From Hydrogenophaga sp. (GTDB lineage: Bacteria > Pseudomonadota > Gammaproteobacteria > Burkholderiales > Burkholderiaceae_C): DNA of 64,000 nucleotides. Position numbers and translations under genes: made by a program. The DNA is taken from NCBI RefSeq assembly GCF_030651625.1, contig NZ_JAUSCF010000006.1:62001-126000 (forward strand), in the 5' to 3' direction. Below the pieces are notes generated by a model. It did not search any database, was not told the origin of the DNA, and worked only from the letters and a program-made list of their open reading frames with translations. Of this stretch, positions 48,648 through 57,065 are shown piece after piece (the first letter of the stretch is position 1; the number at the start of each line of letters is the position of its first letter).

Positions 48648-50450
48648 ATGGCCATGCGCTCCCACTATTGCGGTCTGGTGACCGAAGCCCAGATGGGTGA
48701 AACCGTTCAGTTGTGCGGTTGGGTCAACCGCCGCCGCGATCACGGTGGCGTCATCTTCATCGATCTGCGCGACCGCGAAGGCTACGTGCAAGTGGTGTGC
48801 GATCCCGATCGCGCCGAGATGTTCAAGACCGCGGAGAACGTGCGCAATGAGTTTTGTGTTCAGGTCACCGGCCTGGTGCGTGCGCGCCCGGATGGCACCA
48901 CCAACGACAACCTCAAGAGCGGCAAGATCGAGGTGCTCTGCCACGAGCTGAAGGTGCTCAACGCTTCGATCACGCCGCCGTTCCAGCTGGACGACGACAA
49001 CCTGAGCGAGACCACACGCCTGACGCACCGCGTGCTCGACCTGCGCCGCCCTTACATGCAGAACAACCTCATGCTGCGCTACCGCGTGGCGATGGAAGTG
49101 CGCAAGTTTCTGGATGCCAACGGATTCATCGACATCGAAACACCGATGCTTACCAAGAGCACGCCCGAAGGCGCGCGCGACTATCTGGTGCCCAGCCGTG
49201 TGCACGACGGCCATTTTTTCGCGCTGCCGCAGTCACCCCAGTTGTTCAAGCAGCTGTTGATGGTGGCGGGTTTCGACCGCTATTACCAGATCACCAAATG
49301 CTTTCGCGACGAAGACCTGCGTGCTGACCGGCAGCCCGAGTTCACGCAGATCGACATCGAGACCTCGTTCCTGACCGAGGAAGACATTCGCGACATGTTC
49401 CAGGGCATGATCAAGACCGTGTTCCAGAACACCCTGGGTGTGGATCTGGGCGATTTCCCGGTCATGGCCTACGCCGAGGCCATGCACCGCTTCGGCTCCG
49501 ACAAGCCCGACCTTCGCGTCAAGCTCGAGTTCACCGAGCTCACCGACGTGATGGCCGATGTGGACTTCAAGGTCTTCAGCGCACCCGCCACCATGAAAAA
49601 TGGCCGCGTGGCCGCCCTGTGCGTGCGCGGCGGTGCCGAGATCAGCCGCAGCGAAATCGACGCCTACACCGACTTCGTCAAGATCTATGGTGCCAAGGGC
49701 CTGGCCTGGATCAAGGTCAATGAGGTGGCCAAGGGCCGCGACGGTCTGCAGAGCCCGATCGTGAAGAACCTGCACGACGCGGCCGTGGCAGAGATCCTGA
49801 AGCGAACAGGTGCACAAGACGGCGACATCATCTTCTTTGGCGCCGACAAGGCCAAAGTGGTGAACGATGCGATCGGCGCACTGCGGCTGAAGATCGGTCA
49901 CAGCGAACTGGGCAAGAAGAACGGCCTGTTTGAAGACCGCTGGGCTCCCATGTGGGTGGTCGACTTCCCCATGTTCGAGCACGACGAAGAAGAAGACCGC
50001 TGGACGGCGGTGCACCACCCTTTCACGGCCCCGAAGGACGGTCACGAGGACTGGATGGTCGCCGCGCCGGAGAAGTGCATTGCCAAGGGCTACGACATGG
50101 TGCTCAACGGCTGGGAAATCGGCGGTGGTTCGGTCCGTATCCACACCGCGGCGGTGCAGCAAAAGGTGTTCGACGCCCTGAAGATCACGCCCGAAGAAGC
50201 CCAGCTCAAGTTCGGCTTCCTGCTTGATGCGCTGCAGTACGGTGCCCCACCGCACGGCGGTCTTGCCTTTGGCCTCGACCGTGTTGTGACGCTGATGACC
50301 GGTGCCGAGTCGATTCGCGACGTGATTGCCTTCCCCAAGACGCAGCGTGCCCAGTGCTTGCTGACCCAGGCACCGAGCCTGGTTGACGAGAAGCAGTTGC
50401 GTGAACTGCATATCCGCTTGCGCAACGTCGAGCTTGCGAAGTCGGTCTGA
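48648..50450 (+). CDS. aspS: Aspartyl-tRNA synthetase
   Basis: 600-residue class IIb synthetase of the bacterial type. An N-terminal OB-fold anticodon-binding domain covers about 1-110 ([21 protein letters not shown]). Motif 2 is [20 protein letters not shown], and the bacterial GAD insertion domain lies around 290-420. Motif 3 is [18 protein letters not shown] 48648 is the natural start; the upstream frame lies within the DUF502 gene. Whether it also makes Asp-tRNA-Asn for GatCAB cannot be told from here. Confidence 0.97.
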   Translation: MAMRSHYCGLVTEAQMGETVQLCGWVNRRRDHGGVIFIDLRDREGYVQVVCDPDRAEMFKTAENVRNEFCVQVTGLVRARPDGTTNDNLKSGKIEVLCHELKVLNASITPPFQLDDDNLSETTRLTHRVLDLRRPYMQNNLMLRYRVAMEVRKFLDANGFIDIETPMLTKSTPEGARDYLVPSRVHDGHFFALPQSPQLFKQLLMVAGFDRYYQITKCFRDEDLRADRQPEFTQIDIETSFLTEEDIRDMFQGMIKTVFQNTLGVDLGDFPVMAYAEAMHRFGSDKPDLRVKLEFTELTDVMADVDFKVFSAPATMKNGRVAALCVRGGAEISRSEIDAYTDFVKIYGAKGLAWIKVNEVAKGRDGLQSPIVKNLHDAAVAEILKRTGAQDGDIIFFGADKAKVVNDAIGALRLKIGHSELGKKNGLFEDRWAPMWVVDFPMFEHDEEEDRWTAVHHPFTAPKDGHEDWMVAAPEKCIAKGYDMVLNGWEIGGGSVRIHTAAVQQKVFDALKITPEEAQLKFGFLLDALQYGAPPHGGLAFGLDRVVTLMTGAESIRDVIAFPKTQRAQCLLTQAPSLVDEKQLRELHIRLRNVELAKSV

Positions 50451-50476
50451 GACGCCTGATTCCAGTATTGCCATTC

Positions 50477-50504
50477 AAAAGGGTGCTGTTTCAGCACCCT
50501 TTTT
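50477..50504 (+). terminator. Rho-independent terminator after aspS
   Basis: AAAAGGGTGCTG (50477-50488) pairs with CAGCACCCTTTT (50492-50503) around TTT, followed by further T. It is 27 bases after the aspS stop. Confidence 0.92.
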
Positions 50505-50606
50505 GTATTGGTCGACTTCTTTAGAGTACTTTGGTGTGCGAAATGGTTTTCATGACCATGCCGCGGGCAGGGTTTGGTAACATGGATTTTTGTAAAGGAG
50601 ATCCTC

Positions 50607-50927
50607 ATGAGCAAAGCCAATCTCGAATCCCTCGCCGACAAGGAAAAACTGGTCGCTGACTTGCAGCGCGTGATCGCTGATGCCGAGGAGCTGATGCAGG
50701 CAACCGCCCACCAGACCGAAGGCAAGGTGGTTGAGCTGAGAGAAAAAATCAATGAGAACCTGCGCAACGCCCGCTACAAGCTGGCCGACGTGGAGGACAC
50801 CATCAAGCTCAAGACCCGTGAAGTGGCCCGTGCCACCGACGACTATGTGCACGAGCACCCCTGGCTTGCCATCGCGACCGCTGCTGGCGCGGGTATGGTC
50901 ATCGGACTTCTGATCGGCCGGCGTTGA
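50607..50927 (+). CDS. DUF883 (ElaB/YqjD-like) protein
   Basis: 106-residue protein of the ElaB/YqjD/DUF883 family. E. coli members are C-tail-anchored inner-membrane proteins that bind ribosomes in stationary phase. Residues about 5-75 are helical and charged (LADKEKLVADLQRVIADAEELMQ, LREKINENLRNARYKLADVED). The conserved HEHPWLAIATAAGAGMVIG leads into a single C-terminal membrane helix ending GRR. AAAGGAG is ideally placed before ATG 50607. It is first of three genes corresponding to yqjD-yqjE-yqjK. Confidence 0.92.
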   Translation: MSKANLESLADKEKLVADLQRVIADAEELMQATAHQTEGKVVELREKINENLRNARYKLADVEDTIKLKTREVARATDDYVHEHPWLAIATAAGAGMVIGLLIGRR

Positions 50928-50954
50928 ACCGCCGGTTGAAGGGCACGCCGACAC

Positions 50955-51329
50955 ATGGCTGATTCACCACTGCGTTTGTCCGGATCCTTCCGGTCGCTGA
51001 CCGGGACTGTGCTGGAACTGTTGCAGCTCAGGCTGGAGTTGTTCGGCGTGGAAGCGCAGGAAGAGGCGAGGCGTCTTGGCGGGGTACTTGTCTTCGGCGC
51101 TGTGGCGGTGACCCTGCTCAGCCTGGGGCTCGGCTTCCTGGCTATCTTGATCACGGTGGCCCTGTGGGACACCCACCGTCTGTTGGCCCTTTCGGTCTTT
51201 GCAACGCTGTTTCTGACGCTGGGTGGGGTGTGTGCCTGGATGGCGCGTGCCCGTGCCCTGGCTGGAACGCGCTTTTTCTCGTCCAGCGTTGACGAGCTCA
51301 AGCGGGACCGCGAGAGCCTTCGTTCATGA
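50955..51329 (+). CDS. Phage-holin-like (YqjE/DUF1469) membrane protein
   Basis: 124-residue protein of the YqjE/holin-X type. A helical N-terminus (LLQLRLELFGVEAQEEARRL, the family block) is followed by two membrane segments at about 42-68 and 76-95 and a charged tail. The holin name is by fold only: there is no phage context and lytic function is not implied. It sits between the DUF883 gene and a YqjK-like gene, which supports a stationary-phase membrane module. Confidence 0.88.
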   Translation: MADSPLRLSGSFRSLTGTVLELLQLRLELFGVEAQEEARRLGGVLVFGAVAVTLLSLGLGFLAILITVALWDTHRLLALSVFATLFLTLGGVCAWMARARALAGTRFFSSSVDELKRDRESLRS

Positions 51330-51339
51330 TTGCCTTGCC

Positions 51340-51642
51340 ATGACCCAGCCCAAAGCATCGCTTGCCCGCCGGCGCGAGATCCTTTTGGCCCGTTCGACGC
51401 TGCTGCGCAGGCAGCTGGTTGAACAGGCGGTGGTCCTGAGCCCTGTTTTTTCCACTGCAGACAGGCTGCAAGAAGCCTACTGGTGGATCCGTGCACACCC
51501 GGAAGCGCTGGCCGCCGGCGCGTTGGCGCTGATGGTCTGGCGACCGCGAAAGGCCTGGTCCCTGGGATGGCGCGCCTGGTCCATGTGGAAGCTTTACCAG
51601 CGCTGGCATGCCACTGGCTTGTCGCTCAGGCGCTTTCTCTGA
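51340..51642 (+). CDS. YqjK-like protein
   Basis: 100-residue basic protein (about 20 Arg/Lys, SLARRREILLARSTLLRRQL near the N-terminus) with one weakly hydrophobic stretch (about 58-70). Similarity to YqjK is weak and rests mainly on position as third gene after the YqjD- and YqjE-like genes and on composition. ATG 51340 follows TTGCC without a strong ribosome site; 10 bp after the previous stop. Confidence 0.65.
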   Translation: MTQPKASLARRREILLARSTLLRRQLVEQAVVLSPVFSTADRLQEAYWWIRAHPEALAAGALALMVWRPRKAWSLGWRAWSMWKLYQRWHATGLSLRRFL

Positions 51643-51688
51643 CACCCATCACACGATCGTGACCAAAGGCGTGCCTCCGCGTTCGCCC

Positions 51689-52144
51689 ATGCCATCCCCC
51701 GTTTTCAAGGTGCCGCAATCCGTGCTGGTCGTGATTCACACGGCGCAGCGGGATGTCTTGCTGATCGAGCGCGCAGACGCACCGGGTTTCTGGCAGTCGG
51801 TCACGGGTTCCAAAGATACCGAGGATGAGCCTTTTGAACGGACCGCCGCTCGGGAAGTGGCGGAAGAAACCGGTTTGGACTGCGAGGCGCCGGACCACGT
51901 GCTGACCGACTGGGGCCTGCAAAACGTCTATGACATCTACCCCCAGTGGCTGCACAGGTATGCGCCAGGCACGACCCGAAACACCGAACGGGTGTTTGGC
52001 TTGTGCTTGCCAGAACGCAGGCTGGTGACCCTCAGTGCGCGAGAGCATCGGGCGCAGATCTGGTTGCCATGGCAGGCTGCGGCTGACCGCTGTTTTTCGC
52101 CTTCCAATGCGGAGGCCATACTGTTTCTCTCACGTTTTGCATAG
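51689..52144 (+). CDS. nudB: Dihydroneopterin triphosphate diphosphatase (Nudix)
   Basis: 151-residue Nudix enzyme. The N-terminus FKVPQSVLVVIHTAQRDVLL and the block FWQSVTGSKDTEDEPFERTA, then REVAEETGLD, match NudB. NudB removes pyrophosphate from dihydroneopterin triphosphate, the product of FolE, in folate synthesis. The Nudix box is somewhat divergent at its first glycine (TGSKDTED instead of GGxxExGE), as in known NudB. ATG 51689 is chosen; a GTG at 51671 is also in frame. folE lies four genes on in the same direction. Confidence 0.88.
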   Translation: MPSPVFKVPQSVLVVIHTAQRDVLLIERADAPGFWQSVTGSKDTEDEPFERTAAREVAEETGLDCEAPDHVLTDWGLQNVYDIYPQWLHRYAPGTTRNTERVFGLCLPERRLVTLSAREHRAQIWLPWQAAADRCFSPSNAEAILFLSRFA

Positions 52145-52235
52145 AGCCATGTGAGCGTTTGCCAACACAGACGCGTGCTCGCGGGCAACGCCAAATGGGC
52201 CAACGAATGGCACGGCTCATGAGATCATTCTGCCC

Positions 52236-52964
52236 ATGAGCATTTTGCGTGTGGCTACGTACAACATCCACAAAGGCGTGCAGGGCCTGGGGCCGGGGCG
52301 CCGGCTGGAAATCCACAACCTGGCGCATGCGGTTGAGCAGTTCGACGCGGACATCGTGTGCCTGCAGGAGGTTCGGAGGCACAACCGGAAGCTGGAAAAA
52401 CACTTCACCCGCTGGCCAGAACTGGATCAGGCGGGCTATCTGTCGCCAGAGGGCTACGAGGCTGTGTACCGCACCAACGCCATCACCCGCCACGGTGAAC
52501 ATGGCAATGCCCTGTTGTCGCGGTGGCCGGTGCTGGACAGCCGGCATTCCGATGTGTCGGACCACCGCTTCGAGCAACGCGGGCTGTTGCACGCGCAACT
52601 GTTTGTCGATGGGGTGGATGTGCATGTGGTGGTGGTGCACCTGGGCCTGATTCACGCCAGCCGCGAGCGCCAGGTACAGCGTCTGGGTCAGTTCATCGCC
52701 ACCGAAGTGCCCAGCAGTTCACCGCTGATCGTGGCAGGCGACTTCAATGACTGGGGCGCACAACTTCACAAACCCATGGGCGCGCTCGATCTGCACACGT
52801 TTGACGGCATCCGGCTGCCCACTTACCCGTCGCGATTACCGCTGCTGCACCTGGACCGCATCTATGTGCGCGGCCTTACCCTGGTGTCGGCTCACGTGCC
52901 GCACGGGCGCGCCTGGGCGCGCATGTCTGACCACCTGCCCCTGATCGCTGAGTTGGCGTTGTAA
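52236..52964 (+). CDS. Endonuclease/exonuclease/phosphatase family protein (YbhP-like)
   Basis: 242-residue EEP-fold protein. Metal and catalytic motifs: TYNIHKGVQGLG (Asn), CLQEVRRH (metal Glu), VAGDFNDWG (Asp, Asn) and SDHLPLIAEL (Asp-His). It resembles YbhP, which sits next to clsB (ybhO) in E. coli; here too it is 11 bp upstream of clsB. The substrate is unknown; a phospholipid head group or nucleic acid phosphodiester is possible given the neighbour. Confidence 0.9.
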   Translation: MSILRVATYNIHKGVQGLGPGRRLEIHNLAHAVEQFDADIVCLQEVRRHNRKLEKHFTRWPELDQAGYLSPEGYEAVYRTNAITRHGEHGNALLSRWPVLDSRHSDVSDHRFEQRGLLHAQLFVDGVDVHVVVVHLGLIHASRERQVQRLGQFIATEVPSSSPLIVAGDFNDWGAQLHKPMGALDLHTFDGIRLPTYPSRLPLLHLDRIYVRGLTLVSAHVPHGRAWARMSDHLPLIAELAL

Positions 52965-52975
52965 TCCGCGCACCC

Positions 52976-54313
52976 ATGGTTACCGCCGTCAGCAGCAGCC
53001 CTGTATCCGGGAACTCCACCACAGGCAGGCGTTCCGCTGCGAATGCCGGTCACCAGCTGTTGCTGCTGCAGGGTGGGGCTGAACTGTTCCCGGCGTTGGT
53101 GGAGGCCATGGACGCGGCATGCAGGGTGATCCATGTGGAAACCTATATTTTCGAGTTTGCCGGGACGGCCCTGACCGTGGCCCAGGCCATGGAGCGTGCG
53201 GCCAGGCGTGGCGTCAATGTGCGACTGGTGGTCGATGGCGCGGGCACGCCCCACATACCGGATGAGTGGACGAAGCGCTTTGCTGCCGCAGGCGTGCGCT
53301 GGCGCGTGTACGCGCCCATGAGCCGCATGGGACTGTTCGTGCCCGGCACCTGGAGACGTCTGCATCGCAAACTTTGTGTGGTCGACGGTGTGATCGGTTT
53401 TTGTGGAGGCATCAACCTCATCGATGATCAGGACGACGTCGCGCTGGGCCGGCTGGATGAACCCCGCCTCGACTTTTCTCTGCGTGTGGCAGGCCCCTTG
53501 GTCGGCGATATGGTGGAAACCATGGAGCAGTTGTGGTGGCGCTTGCAGGCTGTGCGCAAGGCACGGCAGCGGGAGTTCAAGGCGGCCTGGGATGCGCTGA
53601 GCGAGGCCAGCCCCATCGGGGACTTTTCCCGGTTGCTTCAGGTGCTTGAAGGGGTGTCCGACCGCGGGGAGCACCCAGAGAGTGGCGACGACCTGGAAGG
53701 TACCGGGCCGTCGTCGGCAGTTCCCCTGGGGGTGGACGGCGCCAGGGCGACGCTGCTGCTGCGTGACAACGTGACGCATCGCCATGATATCGAGCGGGCG
53801 TACCTCAAGGCCATTGGTGAGGCCCGGCGTGAGATTGTCATTGCCAATGCCTATTTCATCCCCGGCCGGCGGCTGCGCAAGGCACTGACCATGGCAGCCA
53901 GCCGGGGCGTGACGGTGCGTTTGCTCTTGCAGGGAAAGTACGAAAACTTTCTGCAGTACCACGCAGCGCGCCCGGTGTACCAGGTGCTGCTCGAGGCTGG
54001 CATTGAAATCCACGAATACGCGCCCAGTTCGCTGCACGCCAAAGTCGCCGTGGTCGATCAGCGGTGGGCCACGGTGGGTTCCACCAACCTCGATCCGTTG
54101 TCGCTGCTGCTGGCCAGAGAAGCCAATGTCATGACCAGCGACCGACGGTTCGCCCGCCAGCTGCACGAGCGCCTGGACCAGATCATGTTGCATGCCGGGC
54201 AGCGCCTGGACGCACATGCACTGGCGCGCAGGCCGCGACACCTGCGGGCGCTGGATCGCCTGGCCTTTGCCTTCATGCGCGTGACCCTGTTTCTCACGGG
54301 GCATCGTTACTGA
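52976..54313 (+). CDS. clsB: Cardiolipin synthase B type
   Basis: 445-residue phospholipase-D-superfamily enzyme with two HKD motifs: HRKLCVVDGVIGFCGGINL in the N-terminal half and HAKVAVVDQRWATVGSTNLD in the C-terminal half. It lacks the N-terminal membrane helices of ClsA, as expected for ClsB, which makes cardiolipin (and in E. coli also phosphatidylglycerol) from phospholipids at the membrane. Residues 1-20 are Ser/Thr-rich. It is coupled to the EEP gene. The region after its stop holds a small GGCATTC/GAATGCC hairpin (54390-54411) before folE. Confidence 0.92.
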   Translation: MVTAVSSSPVSGNSTTGRRSAANAGHQLLLLQGGAELFPALVEAMDAACRVIHVETYIFEFAGTALTVAQAMERAARRGVNVRLVVDGAGTPHIPDEWTKRFAAAGVRWRVYAPMSRMGLFVPGTWRRLHRKLCVVDGVIGFCGGINLIDDQDDVALGRLDEPRLDFSLRVAGPLVGDMVETMEQLWWRLQAVRKARQREFKAAWDALSEASPIGDFSRLLQVLEGVSDRGEHPESGDDLEGTGPSSAVPLGVDGARATLLLRDNVTHRHDIERAYLKAIGEARREIVIANAYFIPGRRLRKALTMAASRGVTVRLLLQGKYENFLQYHAARPVYQVLLEAGIEIHEYAPSSLHAKVAVVDQRWATVGSTNLDPLSLLLAREANVMTSDRRFARQLHERLDQIMLHAGQRLDAHALARRPRHLRALDRLAFAFMRVTLFLTGHRY

Positions 54314-54427
54314 GAGCGGAAGCAAGTTGACCGACATCAGACCCCGTGCCCTCGTGCCAAAACCCCAAGGATTTTCGTGGTATTCACCAGGCATTCGAGA
54401 GCTTGAATGCCGGTGTTAGCATGCCCC

Positions 54428-55156
54428 ATGCTTATGAAAACCGATTCACCCATGGCTTCTGATTCTGCTCAGGATGATGCTCAGGGCGTTCCCCTGTCCG
54501 TCAAGATTCGTGAACGTGTGAAGGCAGCCCGCGCACGGTTCCACTCCAATGACAACATCGCCGAGTTCATTCGCCCCGGCGAACTCGACCTGTTGCTGGA
54601 AGAGGTGACGGAGAAGATGCAGGGCGTGCTCGACAGCATGGTGATCGACACCGAGAACGATCACAACACCAACGACACCGCCCGCCGAGTGGCCAAGATG
54701 TACCTCAAGGAGGTGTTCAACGGCCGCTACGTGGAAGGGCCGGGTGTCACCGAATTCCCGAACGCCGAGCACCTCAACGAGCTGATGATCGTCGGGCCCA
54801 TCACGGTGCGCAGCGCTTGCAGTCACCATCTCTGCCCGGTGATCGGTCGCGTCTGGATCGGCGTCATGCCCAACGAACACACCAATGTGATTGGTCTGTC
54901 CAAGTACGCACGCATGGCCGAATGGATCATGGGCCGTCCGCAGATCCAGGAAGAAGCCGTGGTGCAGCTGGCCGACCTGATCCAGGAAAAAACGCAGCCC
55001 GACGGCATGGCCATCGTCATGGAAGCCAGCCACTATTGCATGGGCTGGCGCGGCGTGAAAGACATGGACAGCAAGATGATCAACTCGGTCATGCGGGGCG
55101 TGTTCCTCAAAGACCCCAACCTGCGCCGCGAATTTTTGTCGCTCATCCCGCGCTGA
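54428..55156 (+). CDS. folE: GTP cyclohydrolase I
   Basis: 242-residue FolE, which converts GTP to 7,8-dihydroneopterin triphosphate, the first step of folate synthesis. Zinc and active-site residues are in RSACSHHLCPVIGRVWIGVMP (read in two parts) and in EASHYCMGWRGV. Other blocks: DTARRVAKMYLKEVF and GLSKYARM. Three in-frame ATGs (54428, 54434, 54452) are possible; I chose the first after the intergenic hairpin, with low certainty. It is 30 bp before the BLUF gene. Confidence 0.94.
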   Translation: MLMKTDSPMASDSAQDDAQGVPLSVKIRERVKAARARFHSNDNIAEFIRPGELDLLLEEVTEKMQGVLDSMVIDTENDHNTNDTARRVAKMYLKEVFNGRYVEGPGVTEFPNAEHLNELMIVGPITVRSACSHHLCPVIGRVWIGVMPNEHTNVIGLSKYARMAEWIMGRPQIQEEAVVQLADLIQEKTQPDGMAIVMEASHYCMGWRGVKDMDSKMINSVMRGVFLKDPNLRREFLSLIPR

Positions 55157-55186
55157 TTCCCCGCTGAACCTCGGAAAAAACACACC

Positions 55187-55612
55187 ATGCTGGTCCGCTT
55201 GCTTTACGTCAGTCGCGCTGTCAACAAAGATTGCTCCAAAGCAATCGAGTCGATCCTGGAGTCCTCCCGTTCCCACAACATCGGCAACGGCATCACCGGC
55301 GTGCTCTGCTACGGCGGAGGTGTGTTCCTGCAGGCCATCGAAGGCGGCCGGATGGCGGTGAACGCGCTGTACAACCACATCGTGGTCGACGAGCGCCACA
55401 CCGACGTCGTGCTGCTGCACTACGAAGAAATCTCCGAACGCCGCTTCGGTGGCTGGACGATGGGGCAGGTCAACCTGAGCAAGCTCAACACGTCCATCGT
55501 GCTCAAATACTCCGAGCGGCCTGAGTTTGATCCCTATGCAGTGTCGGGCAGGGTGTCCCTGGCATTGCTGGAAGAGCTGATGGCCACCGCCAGCATCATC
55601 GGAAGGGCCTGA
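55187..55612 (+). CDS. BLUF-domain blue-light sensor protein
   Basis: 141-residue protein that is almost only a BLUF domain (FAD-binding blue-light sensor). Aligned to AppA by spacing, the photoactive residues are all present: Tyr7, Asn31, Gln49, Trp90 and Met92 (AppA Tyr21, Asn45, Gln63, Trp104, Met106). Blocks: LLYVSRA, NGITGVLCYGGGVFLQAIEG and RRFGGWTMG. There is no fused output domain; the C-terminal about 40 residues (from NLSKLNT) are helical capping sequence, as in short BLUF proteins such as PixD. It probably signals through a partner protein. It follows folE closely and may be cotranscribed with it. Confidence 0.95.
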   Translation: MLVRLLYVSRAVNKDCSKAIESILESSRSHNIGNGITGVLCYGGGVFLQAIEGGRMAVNALYNHIVVDERHTDVVLLHYEEISERRFGGWTMGQVNLSKLNTSIVLKYSERPEFDPYAVSGRVSLALLEELMATASIIGRA

Positions 55613-55716
55613 TTCGGCGCCATCGCTCCGAGTTGAGGTATTTCTTTTTGAAGTAGGGCTGGCGGGCAGGGCCGTCGCAGTTTTTTTTAAGTCGCTTATT
55701 GCGCTGGGGTGAAGTC

Positions 55717-56586
55717 GTGTACCCGGTTGATAACCCCTTCGTGCCAGAAACTTCCAGTCCCCTCCTGCTGGGCTGCGACTTCACCAGCGCCCCATCACGT
55801 CGCAAACCCATCACGCTGGCTGTGGGCCGCATGGACCGGGGTCGCCTGCTGCTGCAGGCGCTGGAGCGGTTTGAAACCCTGGACGCGTGGAGCGCGCGCC
55901 TGGAAGCACCCGGCAACTGGGTAGGCGGTTTTGATCTGCCCTTTGGCCTGTCGCGCGAACTGGTGACCACACTAGGCTGGCCCACTGAGTGGCGCGCCTG
56001 CATGGCGCACTACGCCAGCCTCAGCCGCGCAGAGATTCGAGACGCCTTTGCCGCCTTTTGCAACGCGCGCCCGGTGGGTGGCAAGTTCGCCCACCGCGCC
56101 ACCGACGGCCCCGCCGGCTCCAGCCCCAGCATGAAATGGGTCAACCCGCCGGTGGCGTTCATGCTGCACGCGGGTGTGCCCCGGCTGGTCAAAACCGGCG
56201 TGAACCTGCCTGGCTTGTGCGAAGGCGACCCTGCGCGCACCGCGCTGGAGGCTTACCCCGGCTTGCTTGCGCGCAGCGTGCTAAGTACCGCGTCATACAA
56301 GAGCGACGACAAGGCCCGCCAGACGCCCGAGCGGCTGATTGCCCGCCGCACCCTCATCAACGCCCTGGAAAACGGACAGGCGCCGCTGCTACAGGACGCA
56401 GGCTTGCGCCTGAAGCTCACGCACGCCCAACGCGACGCCCTGGCCGACGACGCCAGCGGTGACAGCCTCGACGCGGTGCTCTGCATGGCGCAAGCTGCCT
56501 GGGCACTGCGCCAGCACGAGACCGGACATCCTCGCTGGGGTCTGCCCGATTTCGACCCGCTCGAAGGCTGGATCATCGGTGCCTGA
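55717..56586 (+). CDS. DUF429 family protein
   Basis: 289-residue protein with DUF429-type pattern: LLGCDFTSAPSRRKPITLA at the start, WVGGFDLPFGLSRELV, ALEAYPGLLAR, KSDDKARQTPERLIARR and a late DDASGDSLDAVLCMAQAAWA. These fit an RNase H-like fold with acidic residues at the expected strands, but activity is unproven. GTG 55717 follows GGGGTGA; a TTG at 55699 is also in frame. A T8 tract lies upstream (55681-55688). Translation continues to a TGA followed by a copy of the intergenic repeat. Confidence 0.8.
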   Translation: MYPVDNPFVPETSSPLLLGCDFTSAPSRRKPITLAVGRMDRGRLLLQALERFETLDAWSARLEAPGNWVGGFDLPFGLSRELVTTLGWPTEWRACMAHYASLSRAEIRDAFAAFCNARPVGGKFAHRATDGPAGSSPSMKWVNPPVAFMLHAGVPRLVKTGVNLPGLCEGDPARTALEAYPGLLARSVLSTASYKSDDKARQTPERLIARRTLINALENGQAPLLQDAGLRLKLTHAQRDALADDASGDSLDAVLCMAQAAWALRQHETGHPRWGLPDFDPLEGWIIGA

Positions 56587-56598
56587 GCGCTTGACGAT

Positions 56599-56700
56599 CA
56601 CCCCCGCAGCGCTTCGCGCTACCCCCTCCAGGGGGCGAAACCCGTCGTCTGGCAAAGCCGGCCCGACACAACCTCTGGATTGGGTCTCCTCGCGCCGGAA
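56599..56700 (+). repeat. Three-hairpin intergenic repeat, copy C
   Basis: Starts 12 bases after the DUF429 stop, same orientation. Hairpins AGCGC-TTC-GCGCT, CCCCCT-CCA-GGGGG and TGGC-AAA-GCCGG, followed by CTCTGGATTGGGTCTCCTCG. The first stem differs from copy A by paired changes. The rest of 56587-56811 holds no gene that I recognise. Confidence 0.8.
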
Positions 56701-56811
56701 AGTCTGCCTGTTTACTTTGGGCCGTCGTGCTGCAGGGCATTGCACGCGTGACAGCGCGCGTGCGGGGCGCTTGCCTACAATCACCACGTTTGGCCCCGTG
56801 CCAAACACAAG

Positions 56812-56973
56812 CGTTCTCAGGGCGGGGTGAAACTCCCCACCGGCGGTGATGGCGGCGTGGCAACACGCCCGCACGAGTGCCGCGAGCGCCTTCGCATCTG
56901 CCTCAGATGCGAAGGGTCAGCAGACCCGGTGAGATCCCGGGACCGACGGTCACAGTCCGGATAAAAGAGAGCG
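56812..56973 (+). ncRNA. FMN riboswitch (RFN element)
   Basis: The conserved core is easily seen: TTCTCAGGGCGGGGTGAAA then CCCCACCGGCGGTGAT at the 5' side, and GCAGACCCGGTGAGA, CCGACGGTCACAGTCCGG and ATAAAAGAGAG at the 3' side. A variable hairpin CTTCGCATCT/AGATGCGAAG sits between. Downstream CCTC (57046-57049) can pair with the GAGG (57057-57060) of the ribH ribosome-binding site, so control is probably at translation initiation when FMN is bound. Confidence 0.95.
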
Positions 56974-57065
56974 CGAGCCATGTGCCTGCCAGGTGCGTCT
57001 GCGCCGTGGGAGGCGCATGCGCTTGTGCGCCCTGATTTGTTGGCCCCTCCTGTTTTGAGGACACC

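Noticed and set aside
50955-51329. Prophage remnant suggested by the holin-like protein
   Set aside because: No endolysin, integrase or structural phage gene is near; the yqjD-E-K-like order explains it.
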